Assembly (NCBI GenBank): GCA_021816925.1
Contig: JAKAWQ010000010.1
Location: 1 to 64,000 of the forward strand
Direction: 5' to 3'
DNA from: Pseudomonadota bacterium
GTDB lineage: Bacteria; Pseudomonadota; Alphaproteobacteria; Acetobacterales; Acetobacteraceae
Length of the DNA stretch: 64,000 nucleotides
How positions within the stretch are numbered: position 1 is the stretch's first letter; each line of letters opens with the position of its first letter. The translations under genes were made by a program, and so were the position numbers. Positions 27,138 to 35,910 of this stretch are shown piece by piece. The notes beneath the pieces are model-generated. The model saw only the letters and a list, made by a program, of their open reading frames with translations, searched no databases and was not told the origin of the DNA.

Positions 27138-27729
27138 AGAGCGGCCGGCGCGCGACGAGCGCGGTTGCGAGCGTTCCGTCGTCCAGCACGTCGATCGCCC
27201 CGCCCATCGGCACCCCCTGGGCGAGACGGCTCACCGTCACCCCGAGGGGGCGCAGCCGCTCGGTCAGCCAGTGCGCCGTCGTTGCGCCGTCCACCGTCGC
27301 GCCGAGAGCGAGGATCACCTCGGAGACGCCGCCTCCGGCAATGCGCGTGAGAAGAGGAGCGAGGTTGAGATCATCCGGCCCGATTCCGTCGAGTGCGGAG
27401 AGCGTGCCGCCGAGCACGTGATAGAGGCCGCGGTAAATCCCCGACCGCTCGAGTGCCCAGAGATCGCCCACTCCTTCCACCACGCAGACGAGCGAGCGGT
27501 CGCGTCCGGGAGCGGTGCAGATGGCGCATGGGTCGCGGCTGTCGAGGTTGCCGCACCTGCTGCAGGGGCGCACCGCCCGTGCGGCCTCGGTTAATGCCGC
27601 GGCCAGGGGCAGCATGCGCATTTCCGGGTTCTGCAGCAGCTTGAGGGCGGCGCGCCGCGCACTGCGCGGACCGAGCCCGGGCAGCTTGCCGAGAAGCGCG
27701 ATCAGCCGCTCGATCTCCGGGCCGCCCAT
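27136..27729 (-). CDS. recR: recombination mediator RecR
   Basis: A 197-residue RecR. It has an N-terminal helix-hairpin-helix (LIALLGKLPGLGPRSARRAA), a zinc finger (CSRCGNLDSRDPCAIC) and a Toprim domain (LVCVVEGVGDLWALERSG, with YHVLGGTLSALDGIGPDDL). With RecFO it loads RecA at gaps. It lies 12 bp downstream of ybaB in the dnaX-ybaB-recR operon. Confidence 0.96.
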   Translation of the reverse strand: MGGPEIERLIALLGKLPGLGPRSARRAALKLLQNPEMRMLPLAAALTEAARAVRPCSRCGNLDSRDPCAICTAPGRDRSLVCVVEGVGDLWALERSGIYRGLYHVLGGTLSALDGIGPDDLNLAPLLTRIAGGGVSEVILALGATVDGATTAHWLTERLRPLGVTVSRLAQGVPMGGAIDVLDDGTLATALVARRPL

Positions 27730-27741
27730 CCGTCGGCCACC

Positions 27742-28065
27742 TCAGAACGGCAGCTTCATCCCCGGCGGCAGGGAAAGCCCACCGGTCAGCTTCTGCATTT
27801 CGTCGGCGGCCACCGCCTCGATCTTGCGCTTCGCCTCGGTGTGTGCCGCGACCAGAAGATCTTCGAGCATTTCGCGATCCAGCGGCTCGACGAGCGTCGG
27901 GTCGATGCGGACGCGGACGAGATCGCCCTTGCCGTTCAGCACCACCGAGACGAGGCCGGCGCCGGCACTCCCCTCGCACTCGATGGCGGCGAGCTTCGCT
28001 TGCATCTCCTGCATGCGTTCCTGCATCTGCGAGGCCTGTTTCATAAGGCCGGCCAGGTTCTTCAT
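27742..28065 (-). CDS. ybaB: YbaB/EbfC nucleoid-associated protein
   Basis: A 107-residue DNA-binding protein with the typical [20 protein letters not shown] coiled-coil start, then the core [18 protein letters not shown]. The family forms tweezer-like dimers on DNA. The ATG overlaps the dnaX stop by one base (TGATG), preceded by AGGAGGGG, so translation is coupled. Confidence 0.94.
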   Translation of the reverse strand: MKNLAGLMKQASQMQERMQEMQAKLAAIECEGSAGAGLVSVVLNGKGDLVRVRIDPTLVEPLDREMLEDLLVAAHTEAKRKIEAVAADEMQKLTGGLSLPPGMKLPF

Positions 28066-29864
28066 CACCCCTCCTCTTCGCTGTCAGACGGCGGTTCCGC
28101 CGGCTCCGCCGGTTCCGATTCCGGCGGCTCGGCCTCGATCTCGTGCACCGCCGCGATCTCAGCCCCGGGGAATGCTTCGAGGATGGCGCTGACCAGCGGG
28201 TGCCGGGTGGCTGCGGCGCGCCGTGCCTGCTCGGCCGCGCGGTCCTGCTCGGCCAATGTCGGCTCCCCGGGTGCGGCTGCGAGCGCGATCGTCCAGCGCA
28301 CGCCGGTTGCCGCCTGGAGCACCTGGCCGAGGCGGGCCGCAAGGTCGCGCGGCGCGGTCGCGTCTGGGGCGATCTCGATCACCGGCGGAGCGAACCGGAC
28401 GAGGTGGACGTGGTGCAGGAGCTGCGCCGCGAGCAAGGCTTCGCGCGCCTCGGCCACGCGGCCGACCACCGCGCGGAAGCTGGCCGGCAGAGGCGCGCGC
28501 TCGGGGGCGGACGCGGTTGCGGCCAAAGCGGGCCCCGCTTGGGGGACGGACCTCCTGGACGGCGAAGCAGGGGAATCCGGTTTCGAGTGGGTTGGCGCTG
28601 CGCGCTCCGCCATGATCGTGCGCACGAGCTCGCCCGGCGGGGGAAGGTCGGCCACATAGCAGAGGCGGATCAGCACCATATCCGCGGCCGCCCGACGGTC
28701 CGGTGCGCTCTCGACCTCCTGGACGCCCTTGAGAGCCATCTGCCAGGCGCGCGCGAGCACCGGCACGGAAACCCGCTCGGCGAGCGCCGCGCCACGTGTG
28801 CGCTCGGCCTCCGGCAGATCCGGATCGTCCTTGAGCGCGGGGATTGCCTTGAGCCGGCTTAGGTTGTGCAACAGCTCGAGAAGATCGGCGAGCAGGAGCC
28901 CGGCATCAGTGCCGCGCGCGTGCGCGGCGTCGGCGATTGCGAGGGCGGCTGCGGGCCGGCCTGCGAGCAGGGCCTCAAGGAGATCGAACACCGCCTCGCG
29001 TTCGGCCATGCCGAGCATCGCCGCCACCGCCTCGGCGCCAATCGGCCCATCCCCCGCCTCGCGCGCGATCACCTGGTCGAGCAGGGAGAGCCCGTCGCGC
29101 ACCGAGCCGTCGGCGGCGCGGGCGATCACCGCCAGCGCCTCGGGCGCGATGGCGACCGCCTCGGCGGTGGCGATCCGGCCGAAATGTGCGGCTAGCTCTG
29201 CCACCCCAAGCCGGCGGAGGTCGAAGCGCTGGCAGCGGGAGAGGACGGTCAGCGGCACTTTGCGCACCTCCGTGGTGGCGAACACGAAGGCCACGTGCGA
29301 GGGCGGCTCTTCGAGCGTCTTCAGGAGGGCGTTGAAGGCGTTGCGCGAGAGCATGTGGACTTCATCGATGATGAAGACCTTCTTGCGCGCCTGGAGGGGG
29401 CGGAAGCGCGTCGCCTCGATGATCTCGCGCACGTCGTCCACGCCTGTGCGCGAGGCGGCGTCCATCTCGAGGACGTCCGGGTGCCGCTCGGCCAGGATCG
29501 CCACGCAGTTCGGGCAGGCGCCGCAGGGCTCGGCGGTCGGTCCGCCGGTGCCGTCCGGACCGGTACAGTTGAGGGCGCGCGCGATGATGCGTGCGGTACT
29601 TGTTTTGCCCACCCCGCGAACGCCGGTCAGCATGAACGCATGGGCCACGCGCCGGGTGGCGAAGGCATTGGTGAGGGTGCGCACCATCGCTGCCTGGCCG
29701 ATCAGGTCGGCGAGTCGGATGGGGCGGTATTTGCGTGCGAGCACCCGATAGGCGGTGGCTCCCGCTGTTTCCGGCCGGGCGAGGCCGGGCGTCGGGCCGG
29801 GCGGCGCTTCTGCGAAGAGGCCTGGACCGGCGGGCGGCGGCGGATCGTCGAATAGCCCGGACAT
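28065..29864 (-). CDS. dnaX: DNA polymerase III subunit gamma/tau
   Basis: A 599-residue clamp-loader ATPase. An N-terminal Pro-rich leader precedes [19 protein letters not shown]. It has Walker [11 protein letters not shown], a zinc module (CGACPNC, with an earlier Cys in RALNC), Walker [12 protein letters not shown] and sensor 1 [12 protein letters not shown]. The C-terminal third is the tau-type extension that contacts polymerase alpha, ending in an acidic Pro/Glu tail. The ATG at 29864 was preferred over an upstream TTG, and AAGGAGG lies 14 nt before it. No obvious slippery A6 run for a gamma frameshift was noticed. Confidence 0.95.
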   Translation of the reverse strand: MSGLFDDPPPPAGPGLFAEAPPGPTPGLARPETAGATAYRVLARKYRPIRLADLIGQAAMVRTLTNAFATRRVAHAFMLTGVRGVGKTSTARIIARALNCTGPDGTGGPTAEPCGACPNCVAILAERHPDVLEMDAASRTGVDDVREIIEATRFRPLQARKKVFIIDEVHMLSRNAFNALLKTLEEPPSHVAFVFATTEVRKVPLTVLSRCQRFDLRRLGVAELAAHFGRIATAEAVAIAPEALAVIARAADGSVRDGLSLLDQVIAREAGDGPIGAEAVAAMLGMAEREAVFDLLEALLAGRPAAALAIADAAHARGTDAGLLLADLLELLHNLSRLKAIPALKDDPDLPEAERTRGAALAERVSVPVLARAWQMALKGVQEVESAPDRRAAADMVLIRLCYVADLPPPGELVRTIMAERAAPTHSKPDSPASPSRRSVPQAGPALAATASAPERAPLPASFRAVVGRVAEAREALLAAQLLHHVHLVRFAPPVIEIAPDATAPRDLAARLGQVLQAATGVRWTIALAAAPGEPTLAEQDRAAEQARRAAATRHPLVSAILEAFPGAEIAAVHEIEAEPPESEPAEPAEPPSDSEEEG

Positions 29865-29960
29865 GCTGCGCTGGGACGCCTCCTTGCGGCGCGCCGCCCG
29901 CGCGGCCAAACGGCCCGGGCAGCGCCTTGACTACCACCCGAGGGGCGGCCGGTTGCGGGG

Positions 29961-30059
29961 GTGGGGGGCCGGACGGCGACCCGGGCGAGAACTCGTTGCG
30001 GCTGCTTCCTTCCGGACCTGACCGGGTTGGCGAGGCGCCCGTCCGCCGCCGACCCCCCG
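29961..30059 (-). ncRNA. ffs: signal recognition particle RNA (4.5S type)
   Basis: Read on the minus strand, the conserved SRP core GGUCAGGUCCGGAAGGAAGC (30027-30008) with its GGAA tetraloop and the following AGCC is present. Flanking sequences pair as a long hairpin: GGGGGG at 30053-30058 with CCCCCC at 29963-29968, and CGGAC with GUCCG inside it. The ends are approximate. The product binds Ffh for co-translational targeting. It lies just upstream of dnaX on the same strand, as in many alphaproteobacteria. Confidence 0.88.
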
Positions 30060-30154
30060 AGCCTGAATAGCATGCCCCCGCGGCCGCGTCAGCGTGTTGC
30101 CCGACCGGCGGCCGCGTGCGAACGTTCCGGCGCTTTCCAAGGCATTGCCTGCCC

Positions 30155-31093
30155 GTGACCGCGATCCTTGCCCGCCGCCCCAATGCCTACACCGGCAGCC
30201 CGCTCGACCGTGCCGCGCAGCACCGCGAGGATGCAGCCTGGATCACGGCCGCGCTCACCGCGCGCCAGAGCCTATTCGTTCCGATCTGGCAATCGAAGAA
30301 CCTGATCGAGGACGGAGCGACGGGCATGCCCGAGGCCGTGTTCCTCGATGCCGCGGTGGCCGGGGCACTTTGCGCGCCTGAGGGCGGTGGTCCGTTCCCT
30401 TGGGCATTTCTCGGGCAGATGGAGGGGCGTGCCCTTTTCGCCGTCGATCTCGGCGGGGTTGCCGATCCGGTGGAGGTTCTGCCGGGTCTGCCGGGCCGGT
30501 TCGTCGATCTGCGGTCCGTGCCCGGCCTGCTTCCGCCGGCCGATGCGGCGGTGCTCGCGCATGCGCGAGCCCTTATGCATTGGCGAAGCCGCACCCGTTG
30601 CTGCAGCGTCTGCGGCACCGCCTGCGTGCCGGCGTCCGCCGGCCACGTGATGCGCTGCCCGGCCTGCGGAACGCAGCATTTCCCGCGTACCGATCCGGCC
30701 GTCATTATGCTCGTAACCGACGGAACGCACGCGTTGCTCGGCCATTCGCACCGTTTTCCGCGCACGGCGATGTACTCGACCCTGGCCGGCTTCGTCGAAC
30801 CGGGAGAGAGCCTCGAGGAGGCAGTGGCGCGCGAGGTGGCGGAGGAAACCCAGATTCGCGTCGGGCGCGTGCAGTATCACTCGAGCCAACCCTGGCCGTT
30901 TCCCGGTTCGATCATGCTCGGCTTTTATGCCGAGGCGCTTTCGACCGAGATCATCATTCAGACCGATGAGCTGAGCGATGCCCGCTGGTTCAGCCGTGCG
31001 GAGATTGCTGAGCACGAGAGCCTCGGGTTCAGCCTGCCGCGGGTGGACTCGATCGCGCGGCGGCTGATCGAGGACTGGTTGGCGAGCGGGTGA
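30155..31093 (+). CDS. nudC: NAD(+) diphosphatase / RNA decapping Nudix hydrolase NudC
   Basis: About 312 residues. A NudC N-terminal domain is followed by a four-Cys zinc ribbon (CCSVCGTAC and MRCPACGTQHFPRTDPAVI). The Nudix box GFVEPGESLEEAVAREVAEE and the NADH-pyrophosphatase motif SQPWPFPGSIMLGF come next. It cleaves NAD(H) and removes NAD caps from RNA. GTG 30155 and GTG 30116 are both in frame, and the shorter form matches family N-termini (MTAILARRPNAYTGSPLDRA). It is divergent from the SRP RNA. Confidence 0.93.
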   Translation: MTAILARRPNAYTGSPLDRAAQHREDAAWITAALTARQSLFVPIWQSKNLIEDGATGMPEAVFLDAAVAGALCAPEGGGPFPWAFLGQMEGRALFAVDLGGVADPVEVLPGLPGRFVDLRSVPGLLPPADAAVLAHARALMHWRSRTRCCSVCGTACVPASAGHVMRCPACGTQHFPRTDPAVIMLVTDGTHALLGHSHRFPRTAMYSTLAGFVEPGESLEEAVAREVAEETQIRVGRVQYHSSQPWPFPGSIMLGFYAEALSTEIIIQTDELSDARWFSRAEIAEHESLGFSLPRVDSIARRLIEDWLASG

Positions 31094-31130
31094 AGGCGCT
31101 CCGGTCGCGAGTGAAACGGGGGGAGAGGCG

Positions 31131-31841
31131 ATGGCGAAAATCCGGGAGTACTGGGAGCTTGCGGGCGCGGTTCACATCGTGCGGGACAAGACCGAACAGA
31201 ACCAGAGACCCGACGTCGGCGGCTGGAGATGCACGAGGTAGGAATGGGGCACGTGGTTTGGCGACGGTTTTCAGGGCGGCATCTTCCAGAACGACGAAGA
31301 GATCATCTGCGCGTTCGCCGGCACGAAGGGCGGACTCGGTCAGGCGCCTGTTTCGGACTTCACCGCGGATCTGCGCATCCTGGTGAAGATCCTGCCGAAC
31401 CAGGCGGGCAATGCGCTCGGCCTCGTTCGCGCCGCGGCCGAGGTCGCCAAGAGGCGGTCGATCTCCACGGTCGGGCACTCGTTGGGCGGCGGGCTGGCGC
31501 AGGTTGCCGGGAACTGGAGCACCTATCCCTTCATCTCGTTCAACGGTCCAGGCATGCGGGGCACTGTTCGCCTCTCCGCCCTCAACGTCTTCAAGCCGAT
31601 CCAGTGGGGCCGCTCGATCATCTCGCCTTCGGCGGGCTCGACGATCGGCATTTCCTTCCGGATCCGTGGCGATGTGGTGGCGAGCTACGGCGCTCAGCTC
31701 GGCAAGGACATCGTCATGGATGCGCCGGGCGTGAAGCGCCTTGCGCGACACGACCTGATGGAGGTTCAGAACGCCCTTCGCCGGGACAAGTACTGGCGGA
31801 AGACCCCTTACGAGATCGAACCGAAATGGGGCGAGGGGTGA
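31131..31841 (+). pseudogene. lipase-like alpha/beta hydrolase with in-frame amber stop
   Basis: A frame starts at ATG 31131 (after GGGGAGAGG) with MAKIREYWELAGAVHIVRDK, is interrupted by TAG at 31239-31241, and continues in the same frame to TGA 31841. Downstream of the stop it reads a class-3-lipase-like fold: TWFGDGFQGGIFQ, ICAFAGTKGG, then the nucleophile elbow VGHSLGGGLAQVAG and a late His (RLARHDLMEV). Without the stop the protein would be 236 residues. The part after the stop has no good start before GTG 31383, which would cut off conserved sequence. It is a nonsense mutation, a base-call error, or rarely read-through. It precedes the ABC ATPase by a GTGA overlap. Confidence 0.7.
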
Positions 31842-32641
31842 GCGAGGCGGAAGCTACCTCCGGCCCGCCACTCCTGGAGGTTTCGCATCTCACGCTCCGG
31901 CACCTGGGAGAGGAGCGAAGCATTACGGCGGTCGAGGATGTGAGCTTCCGCGTCAATCGCGCCGATCGTTGCATCCTGCTCGGCCCTTCCGGCTGCGGCA
32001 AGACGACGCTGCTCGATGCCGTCGGCGGGTTCATCGTACCCGCCGCCGGCGAGATCATGTTCCGCGGCAGGCCGGTTGCCGGCCCCGGCCCGGACCGCAT
32101 CATGATCTTCCAGGAATTCGACCAGCTCCTGCCCTGGAAGACGGTGCGCCAGAACGTGCTTTTCCCGCTCTTTGCCAGCCGCCGTTGCGAGCGCCGCGAA
32201 GCCGAGCGGCGCGCCACCCATTACATCGAGATGGTCGGGCTCTCACGCTTCGCCGAGGCCTATCCGCACACACTCTCGGGCGGCATGAAGCAGCGGGTTG
32301 CGCTTGCCCGCGGCATGGCGATGGAGCCCGACATGCTGCTGATGGACGAGCCCTTTGCCGCGCTCGATGCGCTGACGCGCAGCCGGATGCAGGACGAGCT
32401 GCTCCGGCTTTGGGAGAATGTCCGCTTCACCATGCTCTTCGTTACCCACGCGATCGACGAGGCGATCCGCCTCGGCAACCGCATCATCCTCCTTTCGCCA
32501 CATCCCGGCCGGCTTCGCGCCGAGCTTGCGGGCGACGGGCGGGACGATCCGGACGCCGGCGGCACGCGCCCCTCCGAACGCATCCACGCGATGCTGTTCG
32601 CCGGCGACGTCGGGCAAGAAGAGGCGTCCGCGGATGGCTGA
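31838..32641 (+). CDS. ABC transporter ATPase, nitrate/sulfonate/taurine type
   Basis: A 267-residue ATPase of the SsuB/TauB family. It has Walker A GPSGCGKTT, a Q-loop IMIFQEFDQLLPWKTV, signature LSGGMKQRVALARGMAMEPD, Walker B LLMDEPFAALDALTR and an H-loop FVTHAIDEA. It powers uptake of a small anion or thiamine-precursor-like substrate. GTG 31838 overlaps the preceding stop as GTGA, and an ATG at 31826 is an alternative. It overlaps the permease gene by 8 bp. Confidence 0.9.
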   Translation: MSEAEATSGPPLLEVSHLTLRHLGEERSITAVEDVSFRVNRADRCILLGPSGCGKTTLLDAVGGFIVPAAGEIMFRGRPVAGPGPDRIMIFQEFDQLLPWKTVRQNVLFPLFASRRCERREAERRATHYIEMVGLSRFAEAYPHTLSGGMKQRVALARGMAMEPDMLLMDEPFAALDALTRSRMQDELLRLWENVRFTMLFVTHAIDEAIRLGNRIILLSPHPGRLRAELAGDGRDDPDAGGTRPSERIHAMLFAGDVGQEEASADG

Positions 32642-33449
32642 GCCCGGCGCCGGGCCTTCGCCTTCGCCCTGGCAGCGCGCCTGGCGCCGCGCCGGGGTGC
32701 GCCGCGCGGCGATCCTGCTCGGGCTTGCCGCGCTCTGGCAGGGCTATGCGCTCCATCTGAACGACCGGCTGCTTTTCCCCACCTTCTCGGCGACCCTCGC
32801 TGCGCTTTGGGCCGGTGTTGCGAGCGGGGAGATCCTCGCCCGCGCCTGGTTCTCGATCCACGTGCTGCTGCTCGGCTATGCGGCCGGCATCGCGCTCGCT
32901 GCGCTGCTCGTGCTGCTCGCGCTCGGTTCGCAGCTCGGTGCGGACCTCCTGCAGACGCTCACGGCCATGCTCAACCCGCTGCCGGCGATTGCGCTGCTGC
33001 CGCTTGCCCTCATCTGGTTCGGGCTCGGCAACGCCAGCCTGATCTTCGTCCTCGTGGATTCGGTTCTCTGGTCCGTGGCCCTCAACACACACGCGGGCTT
33101 CCTCGCCGTTTCGCGCACGGTCCGCAAGGTCGGCCGCAACTATGGCCTGAGCGGCCCGCGTTATGTCTTTCGCATCCTCGTGCCGGCCGCGTTGCCGAGC
33201 ATCCTGACGGGGCTCCGGATCGGCTGGGCCTTCGCGTGGCGGACCATGATCGCCTCCGAACTCGTGTTCGGCGTCAGCTCCGGCTCAGGCGGCCTCGGCT
33301 GGTACATCTACGAGAACAAGAGCGAGCTCAACATTTCCGCGGTGTTCGCCGGGCTCTTCACCGTCATTCTGATCGGCCTCGTAGTTGAGCACGGGGTGTT
33401 CGAGACGGTCGAGCGGCGAACCGTGCGCCGCTGGGGCATGCAGCACTGA
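32634..33449 (+). CDS. ABC transporter permease, SsuC/TauC type
   Basis: A 271-residue inner-membrane protein with about six helices. The binding-protein-dependent transport signature region YGLSGPRYVFRILVPAALPS contacts the ATPase (EAA loop), and LRIGWAFAWRTMIASELVFG follows. The ATG at 32634 lies inside the ATPase gene. The cognate binding protein is probably the convergent gene that ends 20 bp downstream. Confidence 0.9.
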   Translation: MAEPGAGPSPSPWQRAWRRAGVRRAAILLGLAALWQGYALHLNDRLLFPTFSATLAALWAGVASGEILARAWFSIHVLLLGYAAGIALAALLVLLALGSQLGADLLQTLTAMLNPLPAIALLPLALIWFGLGNASLIFVLVDSVLWSVALNTHAGFLAVSRTVRKVGRNYGLSGPRYVFRILVPAALPSILTGLRIGWAFAWRTMIASELVFGVSSGSGGLGWYIYENKSELNISAVFAGLFTVILIGLVVEHGVFETVERRTVRRWGMQH

Positions 33450-33468
33450 GCCGCTTGCAGAGAGGCGA

Positions 33469-34482
33469 TCAGCTTCCCTCGAGATCGTGGATCTCGGGGA
33501 AGAACAGCTCCTTCCAATCGTGCGGCCGGCGCTTGATGAGCCCGATCCGGTGCATGAAATCGACGTAGAGCATGGTGCCTTGCGGCGTCAGCGTGAAGAT
33601 GTTGCCCGGGTCGTCCAGCACCTTGCGCACCAGAGCCGCGCTGACCTTGACCTTGGCGCTCTCGACGTAGATCTGTGCGGCGCGTGCCTTGTCGGCGTTG
33701 ATGAAATCCTCGGCCGCCTTCAGCGCGGCGAGGAACACTCCGTAGGCCTTGGGGTTGGCGGCGTGGAAGCGTTCGGTCGCATAGGCCATGATCAGGGTCG
33801 CCGGCTTGCCGAGGATTTCCGTCGAGTTGGTGACGGTATGGATCTTTGGATCCGCCAGCTCGAGGTAGGCGAACGGCGGGGAGGCGAAGTTGCTGTCGAT
33901 CCCGGTCCCGCCCGAGAGCATCGCCTGCACGGCCTCCGGGTAAGGCATGGAGACGGTGAGAGGATCGAGCTTTGCATAATGTTCCGGACCGAAGGCCTTG
34001 GCCGCACCAAACTCGAGGATGATTGCATTGGCCGAGGTCTTGATCCCCGGCACCGCGATCCGGTCGGCCTCGGTGAAGTCCGCGAGCGTCTTCACCTTCG
34101 GATTGCTGGTGTTGAGGTAGGAGGTCATTGTCACGACGGCGCTCACGCCGCGGATCGCCTGCGGCGTGCCGAAGGTCTTCGACCAGAGGAGGGCGAATCC
34201 GGGCACGCCGATCGCGGCGAAGTCGAGCGCGCCGGCAAGCATCGCATCGTTGATGTTGTTGCCTCCGTCGATGGTCAGGAATTTTGCCTTGAATGCCGGA
34301 ATCCCCGCTGCCTTCGCCGCCTTTTCGACGAACCCCTCGTGTTCCATCACGATCAGCGGCAGGAAGTCGATCCCGTAGCCCTTGGAAATGCGGATCTCTG
34401 CCGTTTCCGCGCACGCCGGGATGCCCGGCAGGGCGAGCGCCGCCGCCGCACCTGCCATCAACCCTCTTCTCCGGACCGTCAT
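33469..34482 (-). CDS. ABC substrate-binding protein, SsuA/TauA/NMT1-like
   Basis: A 337-residue periplasmic protein. The signal peptide is MTVRRRGLMAGAAAALALPG, with a twin-arginine-like RRR start and cleavage near ACAETA. The bilobal type 2 binding fold starts IRISKGYGIDFLPLIVMEHE, then NNINDAMLAGALDFAAIGV and VSMPYPEAVQAMLSGG. The ligand is not evident; the family takes up sulfonates, aromatics or pyrimidines. It is oriented against the ATPase and permease, so the transporter genes are split between two transcripts. Confidence 0.87.
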   Translation of the reverse strand: MTVRRRGLMAGAAAALALPGIPACAETAEIRISKGYGIDFLPLIVMEHEGFVEKAAKAAGIPAFKAKFLTIDGGNNINDAMLAGALDFAAIGVPGFALLWSKTFGTPQAIRGVSAVVTMTSYLNTSNPKVKTLADFTEADRIAVPGIKTSANAIILEFGAAKAFGPEHYAKLDPLTVSMPYPEAVQAMLSGGTGIDSNFASPPFAYLELADPKIHTVTNSTEILGKPATLIMAYATERFHAANPKAYGVFLAALKAAEDFINADKARAAQIYVESAKVKVSAALVRKVLDDPGNIFTLTPQGTMLYVDFMHRIGLIKRRPHDWKELFFPEIHDLEGS

Positions 34483-34584
34483 CGATGCTATTCCTCCCCC
34501 TGGCGTGCCGCCGGCCCGACCCAGCCGCGGCGCCGCGGACTATAGGGCGTCGTGGCGAAACGTCATCCCCAGGGACCATCCGGC

Positions 34585-34854
34585 ATGCAGCTTCGCCCGC
34601 TCTTCCTCCTGCTCGCCCTTCTGCCCGTGGCCTGCGCGATGGACAATTCGCCCGCGGCCGTTTGCCGCCGCCAGGCCGAGAAGGACCCCAAGATCCAGTC
34701 GCTTGAGTTCGGCTCGTTCCGCAATCAGTCCTTCGCCGAGACCTATGCCGGAGAGCTTGCCTATCTCCACCGGCAAGACGTCCTGCGCTGCCTTCAGGCC
34801 CGGGGCCTCGCCCCTCAGGGTGGAGTCGAGCCGGTGCGCACGCCGATTCCCTGA
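34585..34854 (+). CDS. small lipoprotein, unknown function
   Basis: An 89-residue precursor. The signal peptide MQLRPLFLLLALLPVAC ends in a lipobox (LPVAC) with the lipidated Cys at residue 17. The mature part has two more Cys (AVCRRQ and VLRCLQ) and the conserved-looking SLEFGSFRNQSFAETYAGEL. The ATG at 34585 was preferred because it gives the signal peptide directly and follows AGGGA. It converges on pheA with a 3-bp gap. No family is recognised. Confidence 0.65.
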   Translation: MQLRPLFLLLALLPVACAMDNSPAAVCRRQAEKDPKIQSLEFGSFRNQSFAETYAGELAYLHRQDVLRCLQARGLAPQGGVEPVRTPIP

Positions 34855-34857
34855 CGT

Positions 34858-35718
34858 TCAATCAGCCTCTCCGGCGGCCTCTCCGGCGCCGCGGCTCGCC
34901 GCCGCCGGATAGACGCCGAGCACGCGGGTCTCGCGGGAGAAGAACGAGAGTTCCTCGAGCGCATTGCGCAGGCTTGGTTGTTCCGGATGGCCCTCGACGT
35001 CGCAGAGGAACTGGGTTGCCGTGAACTGCCCGTTCAGCATGTAGCTTTCGAGCTTGGTCATGTTGACGCCGTTGGTGGCGAAGCCGCCGAGCGCCTTGTA
35101 GAGCGCGGCCGGTACGTTGCGAACACGGAACACGAAGGTCGTCATCATGCCCTTTGCGTCGGGCGACGGCACGAGCGGGCAGGGCGCCATCACGTAAAAG
35201 CGCGTGGTGTTGTGCGCCGCGTCTTCGACATTGCGCCTGAGGATCGAAAGCCCGTAGATCTCCGCCGCGAGATGCGAAGCGATCGCGGCATCCTCGTTCC
35301 GGTTCCATTGTGCAACCAGCGCCGCCGCCCCTGCCGTATCCGCCTCCACCACGGCGGCCGCGCCGAGTTCCTTGAGCAGTCCGCGCACCTGCCCGAGAGC
35401 CACGGCGTGGGAGTGGACGCGGCGCACGTCCTCAAGGCGTGCAGCCGCGGGCGCGAGGAGACAGTGCTCCACTCTCTGGAAATGCTCGCCGACGACGAAA
35501 AGCCCGCTCTGGGGCAAGAGATGATGGATGTCGGGCACCCGTCCGGCGAGGCTGTTCTCGCACGGCAGCATGCCAAGCCCAGCGCGGCCCTCGCGCACCG
35601 CTTCGATCGCCTCCTCGAATGTCTCGCAGGGGATCGTGCGGGCGCCCGGATAGGCGGTGCGGCAGGCGAGATCCGAATAGGCGCCGGGCCGTCCCTGGAA
35701 GGCAATGCCGCCGCTCAT
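34858..35718 (-). CDS. pheA: prephenate dehydratase
   Basis: A 286-residue monofunctional enzyme that converts prephenate to phenylpyruvate in phenylalanine synthesis. The catalytic domain starts IAFQGRPGAYSDLACRTAYP and contains NSLAGRVPDIHHLL and the NTTRFYVMAP motif (Thr-Arg-Phe). The C-terminal ACT domain binds phenylalanine (GVNMTKLESYMLNGQFTATQ), which allows feedback control. It is divergent from the cytochrome gene, the typical pheA-cycM pairing of alphaproteobacteria. Confidence 0.95.
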   Translation of the reverse strand: MSGGIAFQGRPGAYSDLACRTAYPGARTIPCETFEEAIEAVREGRAGLGMLPCENSLAGRVPDIHHLLPQSGLFVVGEHFQRVEHCLLAPAAARLEDVRRVHSHAVALGQVRGLLKELGAAAVVEADTAGAAALVAQWNRNEDAAIASHLAAEIYGLSILRRNVEDAAHNTTRFYVMAPCPLVPSPDAKGMMTTFVFRVRNVPAALYKALGGFATNGVNMTKLESYMLNGQFTATQFLCDVEGHPEQPSLRNALEELSFFSRETRVLGVYPAAASRGAGEAAGEAD

Positions 35719-35910
35719 CGTCCGGCCGAATTCCGCCCTTCGCTCATGCTTGCTCCCGCTGCGTGCCCGCCTCTCTTGCCGGTGCCCGGGTTGAAGGGCC
35801 GCTCCGGTTTCCTTATGGTGCGCCGCACCTTAGGAGGGTGCCGGCGTGGCCGCAACGCTGCCGGGTCACGGCTCTTCTCCGGCGGATCGAGAGCGAACGG
35901 GAAGCGCCGC

